A stretch of DNA of 16,706 nucleotides from Bacillota bacterium (GTDB lineage Bacteria; Bacillota; Clostridia; Christensenellales; SZUA-584): assembly GCA_023428025.1 (NCBI GenBank), contig JAEYZN010000030.1:1-16706 (forward strand), in the 5' to 3' direction. Of the stretch, positions 7,066-14,479 are shown piece after piece. Within the stretch, counting starts at the first letter, position 1. Every line of letters begins with the position of its first letter. The translations under genes were made by a program, and so were the position numbers. Under the pieces are notes generated by a model. The model ran no database searches. It was not told the DNA's origin and was given only the letters and a program-made list of their open reading frames with translations.

Positions 7066-7095
7066 GCATTTTTCATCCGCTTTTATGAGACACTA
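7066..7095 (+). promoter_or_regulatory. Possible sigma-G (forespore) promoter of the gerA-type operon
   Basis: GCATTT (7066-7071), a 17-bp gap and GACACTA (7089-7095, 5 of 7 matches to the CATACTA-like -10) resemble a forespore sigma-G promoter, as expected for germinant receptor operons. The start would be near 7102, about 35 nt before the gene. This is weak evidence on its own. Confidence 0.25.
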
Positions 7096-7136
7096 AGACA
7101 TACAGAAATAACCGGTCATTTGCGGGGTACAGAAAA

Positions 7137-8246
7137 TTGTCCAACACGGTCACCAACCGGCAGTTATTCTTCATGCTGCTGCTCACGCTCACGAGCTACA
7201 GCCTTGTTGTGATCGCGAAAGATATGGCGGCATCGGCGGGCACCGGCGGATGGCTGGTGATCCTGATCACCGCGCTTATCTTCGCGCTGGCCGCGGCCGT
7301 CATCGTCCGTCTCAACAATATGTTCGAGGGGCAAACGCTTTTCGATTACGCCCCGTCACTCATCACCAAGCCGGGATCGTATCTGCTCTGCCTGTATTAC
7401 ATCGCGTATTTCATGTTTATCCTGGTGTTTCTGGTGCAGAGCCTCAGCAGCTTGCTCCATCTGGACTTTTTCCCGAATTCACCCGAGTGGTCATTCCCGC
7501 TGCTGGGGCTGCCCGTGTTCTGTTATGTGGCCTACAAGGGCATCACCAACATGGCCCGTCTGGCCGAGATCGTCGGCCTTGTATTCTTTATAACCGCCAT
7601 CATCGTCCATACACTGATGGCCACAGAAGGCAAAGTGAACAGGATACTGCCGCTGTTCAACCCTGCGGAAATCGGGCGCTACATCTCCGGCTTCAAATAC
7701 GCTCTCTTCCCGTTCCTTGGCATAGAGACGATGCTGGTGCTCCCCTTTACCCGCAAAAACGGAAAAAAGTCCGTCAGGACCGCATTTTTTTCATTGCTGA
7801 CTATCGGTGTTTTTTATGTGTTCGTGGTGGAGAGCAGCATCATGAAGATCGGCCTGCACGACATCATCAACTATAAGGACTCTCTGATCGTGGCCATCAG
7901 GGACACCTCTCCGCAGGTGGTTGAGATCATCTCGCGCCTCGATATTTTATTCCTCACGGTCGGCTTCGGGGGCCTGTTTGTGGGCATCTCACTGGTGCTG
8001 ACGGTCGTCGTGGAGTACCTGTGCCGCATATTCAAAAAGACCAGCCGCATCCTCGTGGTCGTTGCCGTCGGCGTGGTGACATACGGGCTGTTCTTGCTCG
8101 TCTCCGGCATCAGAGGCTACGAAGAATTCACCACCGGGGTCGGCACTTATCTTGGCCTGTTCAGCGCCATCGTTGCGCCCCTGACGCTGCTGGTGATTGC
8201 GAAAGTCAAAAAGCGCGGCGGAAAGGCGGGACAGAGTGCGGTTTAA
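7137..8246 (+). CDS. gerAB: Spore germinant receptor B subunit (GerAB family, APC-type permease fold)
   Basis: A 369-residue integral membrane protein with about ten hydrophobic segments, matching the GerAB / amino-acid-permease-like spore germination family in length and N-terminal pattern (NRQLFFMLLLTLTS). B subunits sit in the inner spore membrane and help bind the germinant. The start appears to be TTG at 7137, preceded only by a weak GGGG about ten bases upstream. The next in-frame ATG (residue 13) would cut into the first membrane segment and has no better site, so TTG is preferred. It is the first gene of a B-C-A operon and overlaps gerAC by 11 nt. It is the only operon on the plus strand here. 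Confidence 0.88.
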   Translation: MSNTVTNRQLFFMLLLTLTSYSLVVIAKDMAASAGTGGWLVILITALIFALAAAVIVRLNNMFEGQTLFDYAPSLITKPGSYLLCLYYIAYFMFILVFLVQSLSSLLHLDFFPNSPEWSFPLLGLPVFCYVAYKGITNMARLAEIVGLVFFITAIIVHTLMATEGKVNRILPLFNPAEIGRYISGFKYALFPFLGIETMLVLPFTRKNGKKSVRTAFFSLLTIGVFYVFVVESSIMKIGLHDIINYKDSLIVAIRDTSPQVVEIISRLDILFLTVGFGGLFVGISLVLTVVVEYLCRIFKKTSRILVVVAVGVVTYGLFLLVSGIRGYEEFTTGVGTYLGLFSAIVAPLTLLVIAKVKKRGGKAGQSAV

Positions 8247-9363
8247 AAGGCTTATCTTCTTTTCTCTGGCTGTTTGCGCATCCATTGTGTCGGCAGGCTG
8301 CTGGGATGCGCGGGACATCAACGATAAGGCCCTGATCACGCTGGTGGTGACAGACAGGCAGGACGGAGACCTCGTGTTTTACGTGGAGGTTCCGAACCTC
8401 ACCGTGGGCCAGTTGTCGGAGAGAGGCGCCAGTCAGGAGCAGTACGACATCATTTCGGGTGCAGGCAAAACCTATGCGGAGGCCCGCCGGCAGCTGGACA
8501 CCCAGATGGACAAGCCCATCTTTCTTGGCACGGTGCGGGCGCTGGTTCTCACCGACGAGCTGATGGAGTTCGGCATCGAAGAATACTTTTACCGCATGCA
8601 GACTATGGTGGACTACCGGCGGGCTTTGGACGTGGTGACCACACGGGACACGCCGGAGGCTTTTCTGTCTGTCCAGCCGGAGAACAATGTATCCATCGGG
8701 TACGAGATAGACGAAACCGTCAATTCTCTTGAAAGCAACGGCAAGGTCGTTATATACACCATCTCCGATGTGCTTGAGTTTCTGTATGCCGACCAGTGTT
8801 TTGTTCTGATCAATATGGATGTAAAGAACGGTCGCCTTATCTACACCGGCTATTCCGTTATCCACAGCGGAAAGTACGGCGGCTTCGTCCCACTTGAAGA
8901 ATCCAAGGGCCTGGTGTGGCTGCTGGGTCATAACACCATGCGAATCTATACCGTGCAGACCGACGCCTATCTGGCCACTGTTGATGTCAGGAACATATCC
9001 CGCAAGATCACGCCTCACTATTCGGACGGCCAGATAACCTTCGATATCAGGCTCGGCTTCGATTCGCGCGTGCTGTATATGGACAAGAGCATCCGGTTCG
9101 ATGACCGCCAGCAAGCGCTGGTCAAGAACATGCTCCAGACGCAATTGATGGACGATGTCGCCGAGGCCATCATACAGTCGCAGGCGTTTCAATGCGACTA
9201 TCTGGGATTCAAGGATGTTTTCCGCACTGCATACCCCGGTCTTACAGCCCAGTTGGATTGGGATGCGGCATACACAAACGCAGCCTTTAACATATCTGTG
9301 GAAACCACGCTGGATCCGGGCGGCATGCTGGACATGGAGGTCCAGGGCGAAACCGTTCAGTAA
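8236..9363 (+). CDS. gerAC: Spore germinant receptor C subunit, lipoprotein (Ger(x)C family)
   Basis: A 375-residue lipoprotein. The N-terminus has basic residues, a hydrophobic stretch and the lipobox SAGC with Cys22, followed by WD, the family's typical GCWD start of the mature protein. The C subunit is anchored to the outer face of the inner spore membrane and is needed for receptor function. A longer open frame runs from 8197 (TTG), but that puts 13 charged residues ahead of the signal peptide. The GTG at 8236, preceded by an AAGG-rich stretch and overlapping the end of gerAB, gives a normal signal peptide and is my choice. The gap to gerAA is 10 nt, so the three genes are almost certainly co-transcribed and translationally coupled. 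Confidence 0.9.
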   Translation: MRFKRLIFFSLAVCASIVSAGCWDARDINDKALITLVVTDRQDGDLVFYVEVPNLTVGQLSERGASQEQYDIISGAGKTYAEARRQLDTQMDKPIFLGTVRALVLTDELMEFGIEEYFYRMQTMVDYRRALDVVTTRDTPEAFLSVQPENNVSIGYEIDETVNSLESNGKVVIYTISDVLEFLYADQCFVLINMDVKNGRLIYTGYSVIHSGKYGGFVPLEESKGLVWLLGHNTMRIYTVQTDAYLATVDVRNISRKITPHYSDGQITFDIRLGFDSRVLYMDKSIRFDDRQQALVKNMLQTQLMDDVAEAIIQSQAFQCDYLGFKDVFRTAYPGLTAQLDWDAAYTNAAFNISVETTLDPGGMLDMEVQGETVQ

Positions 9364-9373
9364 GAGAGGGCGT

Positions 9374-10828
9374 ATGTACAGAACAAACCGGCAGTACGAT
9401 CATATATTGGACAGAATCCGTGAAAAAAACATGGACGTTGGCGAGCGGCATATCCGCTTCGTCTCCAGCTCCGTATCGATCATCTACATCAAGCAGCTGA
9501 CGGACAGGATATCTCTCGCGGAGCATGTGATAAAGCCGCTGATGCAATGTGACAAAACACAGAGCCTGACCGCGTCGTATGTGGTGGACAGCGTGATATA
9601 CACGGACGACTGCTCTGTGGAGTCTGACGACGCACTGATCGAGCGGCATATACTGAACGGCATGGCGGTGCTGCTGTTCTCGGCGGACCGGAGCTATGCC
9701 GTGGTGAACTTGAAGCAGGTGGAAAAGCGCGGCACCACCCAGCCGGAGATGACGTACACCGTGCGCGGCCCGCGGGACTCGCTCGTCGAGAACCTGGATT
9801 CCAACCTGTCTCTCATCCGCTACCGGTTGAAGAGCGAAAGCCTGCGCGTGGACATGCTTCAGGTGGGCCGACGCAACCACTCTGCCGTGGCCGTCCTCTA
9901 CTTTGAGGATATCGCCAACGATACCTGCGTCACCGAGATCAAAAAACGGATCAACGCCATAGACGTGGACGGCCTGTCGTCTTCCGGCGAGCTTCAGTCA
10001 TATCTGCTCAACAGCAAGATCAGCCTGTTTCCGCAGATGGGCATCATCGAACGCTCAGACATGGCGTGTTCCGCACTGCTGGAGGGCAAGGTGGTGGTCA
10101 TCATGGACGGCAGCCCCTGGGCGCTGGTGGCCCCCAAGGTGTTCAGCGAATACATCTGGTCCTGCGACGACTTCTATCTGAACAAGTATATCGGCACCTT
10201 TCTTAAGATACTGCGCGTGATATCCCTTAACCTCGCCTTCATCGTGTCCTCGCTGTATGTCGGTGTCGTCTCGTTTCACAGCGATTCCCTACCGGGCGCC
10301 TACATGATCGCCATCGCGCAATCGCGCGCCAAGGTGCCATTCAGCGCGCTGCTGGAGGTGCTTCTGATCGAACTGATCTCCGAGATCATCCGCGAGTCCC
10401 TGGTGCGCGTGCCCACCAAGATCGGCACCGCCATCGGTATTGTGGGCGCCATCATCATCGGGCAGGCCGCGGTGGCCGCCGGGGTATTCAGTCCGCTCAT
10501 CCTCATCGTGATATCGCTGTCGCTGATATCCTCCTTCGTCCCGGCTGACTACACCGTGATGGACCCGTTCCGCGTGCTCAAATTCCTGCTCATCATCGCG
10601 ACGGGCACGTTCGGTTTCTACGGCTTCACACTGGTGATCATTTTCGTGCTGACCCAGCTGGTTTCCATCAACACCTTCGGCGTGCCGTACATGGCGCCGC
10701 TCGCGCCTTATAACCGGACCGATTTTGCCAAAGCCGTGGTATACAGCAAGTCCATCGCGCCCTACCGCCCGTTCTTCCTGCGCAACAAGGACAACACGCG
10801 CGGCCCCACTCCCCCGAAAAAAAAATGA
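9374..10828 (+). CDS. gerAA: Spore germinant receptor A subunit (GerAA family)
   Basis: A 484-residue membrane protein of the GerA family. The soluble N-terminal domain (about 1-270) carries RGPRDSLVENLDSNLSLIR (131-149) and GSPWALVAPKVFSEY (246-260), both family signatures. The membrane part follows (about 275-435), with EIIRESLVRVPTKIGTAIGI (337-356) and GQAAVAAGVFSP (363-374). A subunits form the oligomeric germinant-gated channel in the spore inner membrane. The ATG at 9374 follows GAGAGGG; the frame is open upstream inside gerAC, but that part is not family-like. The protein ends in Pro-Pro-Lys-Lys-Lys, encoded by a run of nine A that doubles as the U-tract of a terminator on the other strand. 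Confidence 0.92.
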   Translation: MYRTNRQYDHILDRIREKNMDVGERHIRFVSSSVSIIYIKQLTDRISLAEHVIKPLMQCDKTQSLTASYVVDSVIYTDDCSVESDDALIERHILNGMAVLLFSADRSYAVVNLKQVEKRGTTQPEMTYTVRGPRDSLVENLDSNLSLIRYRLKSESLRVDMLQVGRRNHSAVAVLYFEDIANDTCVTEIKKRINAIDVDGLSSSGELQSYLLNSKISLFPQMGIIERSDMACSALLEGKVVVIMDGSPWALVAPKVFSEYIWSCDDFYLNKYIGTFLKILRVISLNLAFIVSSLYVGVVSFHSDSLPGAYMIAIAQSRAKVPFSALLEVLLIELISEIIRESLVRVPTKIGTAIGIVGAIIIGQAAVAAGVFSPLILIVISLSLISSFVPADYTVMDPFRVLKFLLIIATGTFGFYGFTLVIIFVLTQLVSINTFGVPYMAPLAPYNRTDFAKAVVYSKSIAPYRPFFLRNKDNTRGPTPPKKK

Positions 10829-10860
10829 GCCCGACGCCGGCTGTTTTGCAGCCGCCTCAT
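10817..10860 (-). terminator. Probable terminator of the aldolase operon, overlapping the end of gerAA
   Basis: Minus strand: CGGCTG (10854-10849), loop CAAAA, CAGCCG (10843-10838), with outer ATGAG/CTCAT pairing across an 8-nt bulge, then a nine-T run (10825-10817). The bulge makes the stem imperfect. On the plus strand the same hairpin has no T-run, so it serves the convergent aldolase operon rather than gerAA. Confidence 0.5.
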
Positions 10861-10949
10861 CAGGCTATATATGATATTGATCGTTACCTTGTTTATGAAC
10901 CGCAGATTCATTCATGCGCCGCTCCGGCGGCACAGTCGCTCAGTCGCGG

Positions 10950-11594
10950 TTATTTGGCTTCGCGGGCCTTCTTCACCTCGGCCACCAGCTGCTTGCCGAT
11001 GGCGGTAATGGACGCGTAGTCGCCCGTCTTTGCGCCGGCCGTGAGGTTTCCGCCCACGCCCACCGCGACAGCGCCCGCTTTGATCCACTCGTTCACATTT
11101 TCCACGGATACGCCGCCTGTCGGCATCATCTTGAGCTGCGGCATCGGCCCCTTGAACTCCTTGATGATGCGCGGGCCATACAGCGCGCCCGGGAATATCT
11201 TGATGATATCCGCGCCCGCGCGCATGCCTTCCACGGCTTCCTTCAGCGTCATCGCGCCCGGCATGCACGGTACGTCGTAGGTGTTGCACAGCTTCACCGT
11301 GTCCACGTCCAGGCAGGGGCTCACCACATACTTTGCGCCCGCCAGTATCGCCGCACGCGCCGTTTCGGGATCCAGCACGGTGCCCGCGCCAATCACCATG
11401 TCGTCACCGCACTCGGCGGACAATGCCTTGATGATATCCACCGCGCCCGGCACGGTGAACGTGATCTCGATACCCACGATGCCGCCCTCGGCGCAGGCCC
11501 TGGCGATTTTCACCGCCTGGTCGGCGCTCTCGGCGCGCACCACGGCGACCACGCCGCAGTCCGTCAGCTTCTTTATGACATCATATTTGCTCAT
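10950..11594 (-). CDS. eda: KDPG/KHG-type aldolase (2-keto-3-deoxy-6-phosphogluconate aldolase family)
   Basis: A 214-residue class I aldolase of the KDPG/KHG family, the normal length. Glu43 (GIEITF) matches the catalytic glutamate, Lys132 (ADIIKIFPG) the Schiff-base lysine, and GAGTVL (69-74) and PTGGV (158-162) the phosphate-binding region. The family cleaves 2-keto-3-deoxy-6-phosphogluconate or 4-hydroxy-2-oxoglutarate, releasing pyruvate or glyoxylate plus pyruvate. The ATG at 11594 follows GGAGGAG. It is the last of four genes; 28 nt separate it from the hydroxyacid dehydrogenase. The operon contains no 6-phosphogluconate dehydratase and no KDG kinase, so the true substrate may be another 2-keto-3-deoxy acid. 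The symbol marks family membership, not a proven reaction. Confidence 0.88.
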   Translation of the reverse strand: MSKYDVIKKLTDCGVVAVVRAESADQAVKIARACAEGGIVGIEITFTVPGAVDIIKALSAECGDDMVIGAGTVLDPETARAAILAGAKYVVSPCLDVDTVKLCNTYDVPCMPGAMTLKEAVEGMRAGADIIKIFPGALYGPRIIKEFKGPMPQLKMMPTGGVSVENVNEWIKAGAVAVGVGGNLTAGAKTGDYASITAIGKQLVAEVKKAREAK

Positions 11595-11622
11595 TTTCGA
11601 ACTCCTCCAGCCCTGTCGGCTG

Positions 11623-12576
11623 TTATTTGATCACGCAGCGGCACTCTTTGCCCTGCAGCACGTCGATCAGGTTCAGCACGGCCATCAGGCCCATGCCCGC
11701 TACCGCTTCGTCGGTGTGCGCGCCCGCGTGCGGCGTCAGCACCACGTTGTCCAGACCCATCAGCGGCGACTCCGTCGGGGGCTCCACCTCAAACGCGTCC
11801 AGGCCGACCCCACCCAGCTTGCCCGCCTTGATCGCCTCCGCCGCAGCCGCCTCGTCCACGAGGCCGCCCCGCGCGGTGTTGATCACAAACGCGCCGTCCT
11901 TCATACGGGCGATCTGCTTCGCGTCGATCATGTGCTTGGTCTGCTCTGTCAGCGGCACATGCAGCGATATCACATCCGCCTGCGGGATCAGATCATCCAG
12001 TTCCATCTGCGTCACGCCGTTCTCCGCCGCGAAGGCCGCGTCAAAATACGGGTCATACGCGACGACGTCCATGCCGAACGCCCTCGCGCGCACCGTCAGC
12101 TTCTTGCCGATGGCCCCGAAGCCCACGATGCCCAGCGTCTTTCCGCACAGCTCCACGCCGTTGGCGCGCGGCCATTCGCCGCGCTTCACAGCGCCATCCA
12201 TCTGCGGGATGTGCCGTGCCAGCGAAAGCATCAGCCCGAACGCCAGCTCGCACACCGCAGTGGAGTTGGTGCCCGGCGTGTTGGTGACGACGATGCCCTT
12301 GGCCTTCGCCACCTTGATATCCACGCGGTCCACGCCCGCGCCGTAGCGCGATATCACCTTGAGGGAGGCGGGCGCGTCTGCCAGCGCCTCCGCCGTGATG
12401 TAGTCCAAGCCTGCGATATACCCGTCCACGCCGGGAAGCAGCGCCGCCACTTCCTCGGCCGTCAGCGGGCGCGTCTGCGGGTTGTAAACGATCTCATCCG
12501 CAAAAGCCTCGATCATCTCGCGGGCCTTCGCGTTCACCGGCTTTTGAAAAGAAGTCGGAGTGATCAGTATCTTCAT
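11623..12576 (-). CDS. D-isomer-specific 2-hydroxyacid dehydrogenase (PGDH-like, NAD-dependent)
   Basis: A 317-residue member of the D-2-hydroxyacid dehydrogenase family. Residues about 101-285 form the Rossmann domain with GFGAIG at 152-157. The catalytic trio is Arg236 (NTARGGLVDE), Glu265 (AFEVEPP) and His283 (TPHAGAHTDEA). There is no C-terminal ACT domain, unlike many serine-pathway SerA proteins, so a catabolic hydroxyacid or glyoxylate/hydroxypyruvate reductase is as likely as 3-phosphoglycerate dehydrogenase. The ATG at 12576 is 7 nt after the upstream stop with only a modest GGAAG ribosome site, suggesting translational coupling to the cupin isomerase gene. It is the third gene of the four-gene operon. 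Confidence 0.9.
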   Translation of the reverse strand: MKILITPTSFQKPVNAKAREMIEAFADEIVYNPQTRPLTAEEVAALLPGVDGYIAGLDYITAEALADAPASLKVISRYGAGVDRVDIKVAKAKGIVVTNTPGTNSTAVCELAFGLMLSLARHIPQMDGAVKRGEWPRANGVELCGKTLGIVGFGAIGKKLTVRARAFGMDVVAYDPYFDAAFAAENGVTQMELDDLIPQADVISLHVPLTEQTKHMIDAKQIARMKDGAFVINTARGGLVDEAAAAEAIKAGKLGGVGLDAFEVEPPTESPLMGLDNVVLTPHAGAHTDEAVAGMGLMAVLNLIDVLQGKECRCVIK

Positions 12577-12583
12577 GCGCCCG

Positions 12584-13186
12584 TTACTTCCATTTCGGGT
12601 TGTCGATGATCTCCGGCTTGCCGTCCTTCTCGACGATCAGCTTGCGGTAACCCTTGGTCTCGATGGTGCCGTAGTCATGTCCGGCATCCGCCCGGAAGCA
12701 GAAGATGGTGATCAGCGGCTCGTTGCCGGTGTTGATGCTGCGGTGCGCGTAACGCGGCGGCACATAAGCCATCACGCCGGGCTTCAGCGGCAGCGCCTGC
12801 CAGTCGCCCTCGGGGCTCTCGACGAGCATGAAGCCTTCGCCGTTGATGCAGTAGTATGTCTCAGCCGTTTCCAGAATGGTGTGGAAATGGCCCTTGGTCA
12901 TGAAATACTCGTTGCCGACTTTGCCGGGATACGTGATGCTGGAGCCAAACGCCAGATGGCCGTCCGTCTCGGGCGCGCCCATCTCATAGAACTCGTAAAC
13001 CAGCGGGTCGCCGTTCTTGATCATCTCTTCGGCCGCCGCTTCGTCGGCATACATGCCGCGCATGCTGGAAACCGTGCGCTTGCTCGACTCGGCCGGGCTG
13101 GTGGAAAGGCCGGTCTTCAGATCGAAGTCGATCGGGAAACCCTGTACCCAGTTGAATTTTTCACCGTTTTTGTTAACACCGCTCAT
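12584..13186 (-). CDS. Cupin-type (archaeal-type) glucose-6-phosphate isomerase family protein
   Basis: A 200-residue single-domain cupin of the archaeal-type phosphoglucose isomerase family. The metal ligands known from the Pyrococcus furiosus enzyme (His88, His90, Glu97, His136) have counterparts at identical spacing: His100 and His102 in KGHFHTI, Glu109 in ETAETYY, and His148 in YAHRSIN. YEFYEM (64-69) and GHLAFGSS upstream also fit the fold. Known members isomerise glucose 6-phosphate and fructose 6-phosphate using a bound metal. The ATG at 13186 follows GGGAGG. It lies 15 nt after the shikimate-dehydrogenase-like gene and 7 nt before the hydroxyacid dehydrogenase. In that setting it may isomerise a different aldose/ketose or keto compound; glucose 6-phosphate is only the family default. 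Confidence 0.85.
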   Translation of the reverse strand: MSGVNKNGEKFNWVQGFPIDFDLKTGLSTSPAESSKRTVSSMRGMYADEAAAEEMIKNGDPLVYEFYEMGAPETDGHLAFGSSITYPGKVGNEYFMTKGHFHTILETAETYYCINGEGFMLVESPEGDWQALPLKPGVMAYVPPRYAHRSINTGNEPLITIFCFRADAGHDYGTIETKGYRKLIVEKDGKPEIIDNPKWK

Positions 13187-13201
13187 TTTATATATCCTCC
13201 C

Positions 13202-14146
13202 TTATTTTCTGAAACCCTGTGCGATTTTGTCCAATTCACTGAAGATCGGCTCGCCTACGTTCACATGGAACACCTCGGCGATCACCTGCGTCCAGCCGTG
13301 GACGAAGTAGACCCAGCCGTCTTCCACGAGCAGATTCTGCTTTTCCTTCTGCTCCAGCGCCTGATACATGAACCGGAGGTCGCCGCGGTAGTTGATCTCC
13401 CACACGAGGCTGTCCTTCGGGAACACCGCGTCGTCGGTCAGCGGGGAGCCGGGGCGGTCTTTGCCAAGGCCGGTCGCGTTGATGATCAGCGAAGCGGGCT
13501 TCACTTTCTTCAGCACCTCGTCGTTCTGGCCCGGCTCGGGCGTGAGGTAATATTCAAATTCGATGCCGCCCGGATCCAGCGTCTTGAATATCTTCTCGAT
13601 CTCGGACAGACGCGGCTGCGAACGGTTGGCCACGATGATCTTGCTCGGATAGTTGCCCTTGAATCTATCCTGCATCAGGTAAGAGCCCATGGAGATCGCA
13701 CTGCCGCCGGCGCCCATGATGAACACTTCCGCGCCCGTGTTCTTCCAGTGGTTTTCCGGTACAAACGCTTCCATCGCAAGGCCGCAGGTGATCGGGTCCT
13801 TCGCATGACCGCGCAGCTGTCCGTCCAGCTTGGAGATGGAAGACAGTTCGCCGAACGCCTGGGCATACGGATCCAGGTAGTCGAACATGTCCTTGGCGGC
13901 CTCGTAAAGGTCGATCTTGTGCGTGGTGACCAGCGCGCCCATCGAAAGCGGATCGTTCTTGATGAAGTCGACGACTTCGCGGTACACTTCCGGTTTCTCA
14001 TGGATGGCGATGTCGATGCCCTTCATCACGGCATCTTTGAGGCCAAGCGCCTTGGCCCATTCGGGGAACACCTGCATGATCGACGACTTTGTCGTGGTGA
14101 CGCCAATGAAATACATCGTCGGCTGCGTCGCTTTGGTTAACTGCAT
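13202..14146 (-). CDS. Shikimate/quinate dehydrogenase-like oxidoreductase with altered substrate motif
   Basis: A 314-residue protein with the two-domain shikimate dehydrogenase layout. The N-terminal substrate domain has FIGVTTTKSS (13-22), Lys77 in VTTHK aligned with the catalytic lysine, and Asp117 in GHAKD aligned with the catalytic aspartate. The nucleotide domain has GAGGSA at 145-150, then ANRS and NATGLGKDRPGSPL. Two usual signatures are changed: HSxSP, whose serines hold the shikimate carboxylate, reads KSSIM (second serine replaced), and NTD reads AKD. The catalytic pair is kept, so it is probably an active NAD(P) dehydrogenase on another hydroxylated compound. The ATG at 14146 follows AAGGAG. 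It is the first gene of the four-gene operon, about 94 nt downstream of the predicted start point. No aromatic-pathway genes are nearby. Confidence 0.8.
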   Translation of the reverse strand: MQLTKATQPTMYFIGVTTTKSSIMQVFPEWAKALGLKDAVMKGIDIAIHEKPEVYREVVDFIKNDPLSMGALVTTHKIDLYEAAKDMFDYLDPYAQAFGELSSISKLDGQLRGHAKDPITCGLAMEAFVPENHWKNTGAEVFIMGAGGSAISMGSYLMQDRFKGNYPSKIIVANRSQPRLSEIEKIFKTLDPGGIEFEYYLTPEPGQNDEVLKKVKPASLIINATGLGKDRPGSPLTDDAVFPKDSLVWEINYRGDLRFMYQALEQKEKQNLLVEDGWVYFVHGWTQVIAEVFHVNVGEPIFSELDKIAQGFRK

Positions 14147-14246
14147 TCTGGTTGGCTCCTTTTCAAAAAATGAAGAGTTTTTTCAGGCCGCGCCACCGCA
14201 CCCTCGCGAAGACCCCAAGCCTGCAAATCGCTATTACTTGTTATTG

Positions 14247-14275
14247 ATTCTATTATTTTTTCGCTCGATAGTCAA
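14247..14275 (-). promoter_or_regulatory. Sigma-A-type promoter of the four-gene operon
   Basis: Minus strand: TTGACT (14275-14270), exactly 17 bp, TAGAAT (14252-14247); each box differs from consensus at one position. The start would be near 14240, giving a leader of about 94 nt before the ATG at 14146. Confidence 0.75.
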
Positions 14276-14304
14276 GATGTTCTTAACGTTTTTATGGATT
14301 CGCG

Positions 14305-14358
14305 GTGCTGATTTTTGTCGTTTATTGGCCTCCGGCCGCGTCCTGCCCAAATCAGCAC
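14305..14358. repeat. Long-armed inverted repeat upstream of the four-gene operon promoter
   Basis: Perfect 10-bp arms GTGCTGATTT (14305-14314) and AAATCAGCAC (14349-14358) are separated by 34 bp, with a smaller GGCC-tcc-GGCC element inside (14327-14337). It lies between the glpK terminator and the -35 box at 14275. It could be a split operator or a DNA/RNA hairpin; no U-tract follows on either strand. Confidence 0.5.
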
Positions 14359-14388
14359 AGGTTTTGCACGCCTTCGCGGCAAGAGCAG

Positions 14389-14425
14389 AAAAACTGAAAG
14401 GAGGGCCGTGCCGGCCTCCTTTCAG
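14389..14425 (-). terminator. Rho-independent terminator of glpK
   Basis: Minus strand: perfect 11-bp arms CTGAAAGGAGG (14425-14415) and CCTCCTTTCAG (14404-14394) around a 10-nt GC-rich loop, followed directly by TTTTTC. It ends 55 nt past the glpK stop codon. Confidence 0.92.
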
Positions 14426-14479
14426 CTCCCCGAAATGGGCCGGAGCCTATGGGGGATTATTATATTATGTATCAAAGGA

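Larger units (their letters stand above)
14147..14479. other. Intergenic region between glpK and the four-gene operon
   Basis: 333 bp without a credible gene. From the glpK side it holds the terminator (14389-14425), the inverted repeat (14305-14358), the promoter (14247-14275) and a leader of about 94 nt. In the leader, CAGGC and GCCTG arms (14184-14223) and a T6/A6 pair (14165-14183) could form small hairpins. I recognise no known riboswitch there. Confidence 0.6.

Noticed and set aside
11281..14140. Two long plus-strand open frames (442 and 526 codons) opposite the four-gene operon
   Set aside because: Both are His/Arg-rich mirror frames of well-supported minus-strand enzymes with good ribosome sites.
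14147..14240. Riboswitch in the leader of the four-gene operon
   Set aside because: Small hairpins are possible, but no conserved core of any riboswitch class I know is visible and no expression platform is clear.
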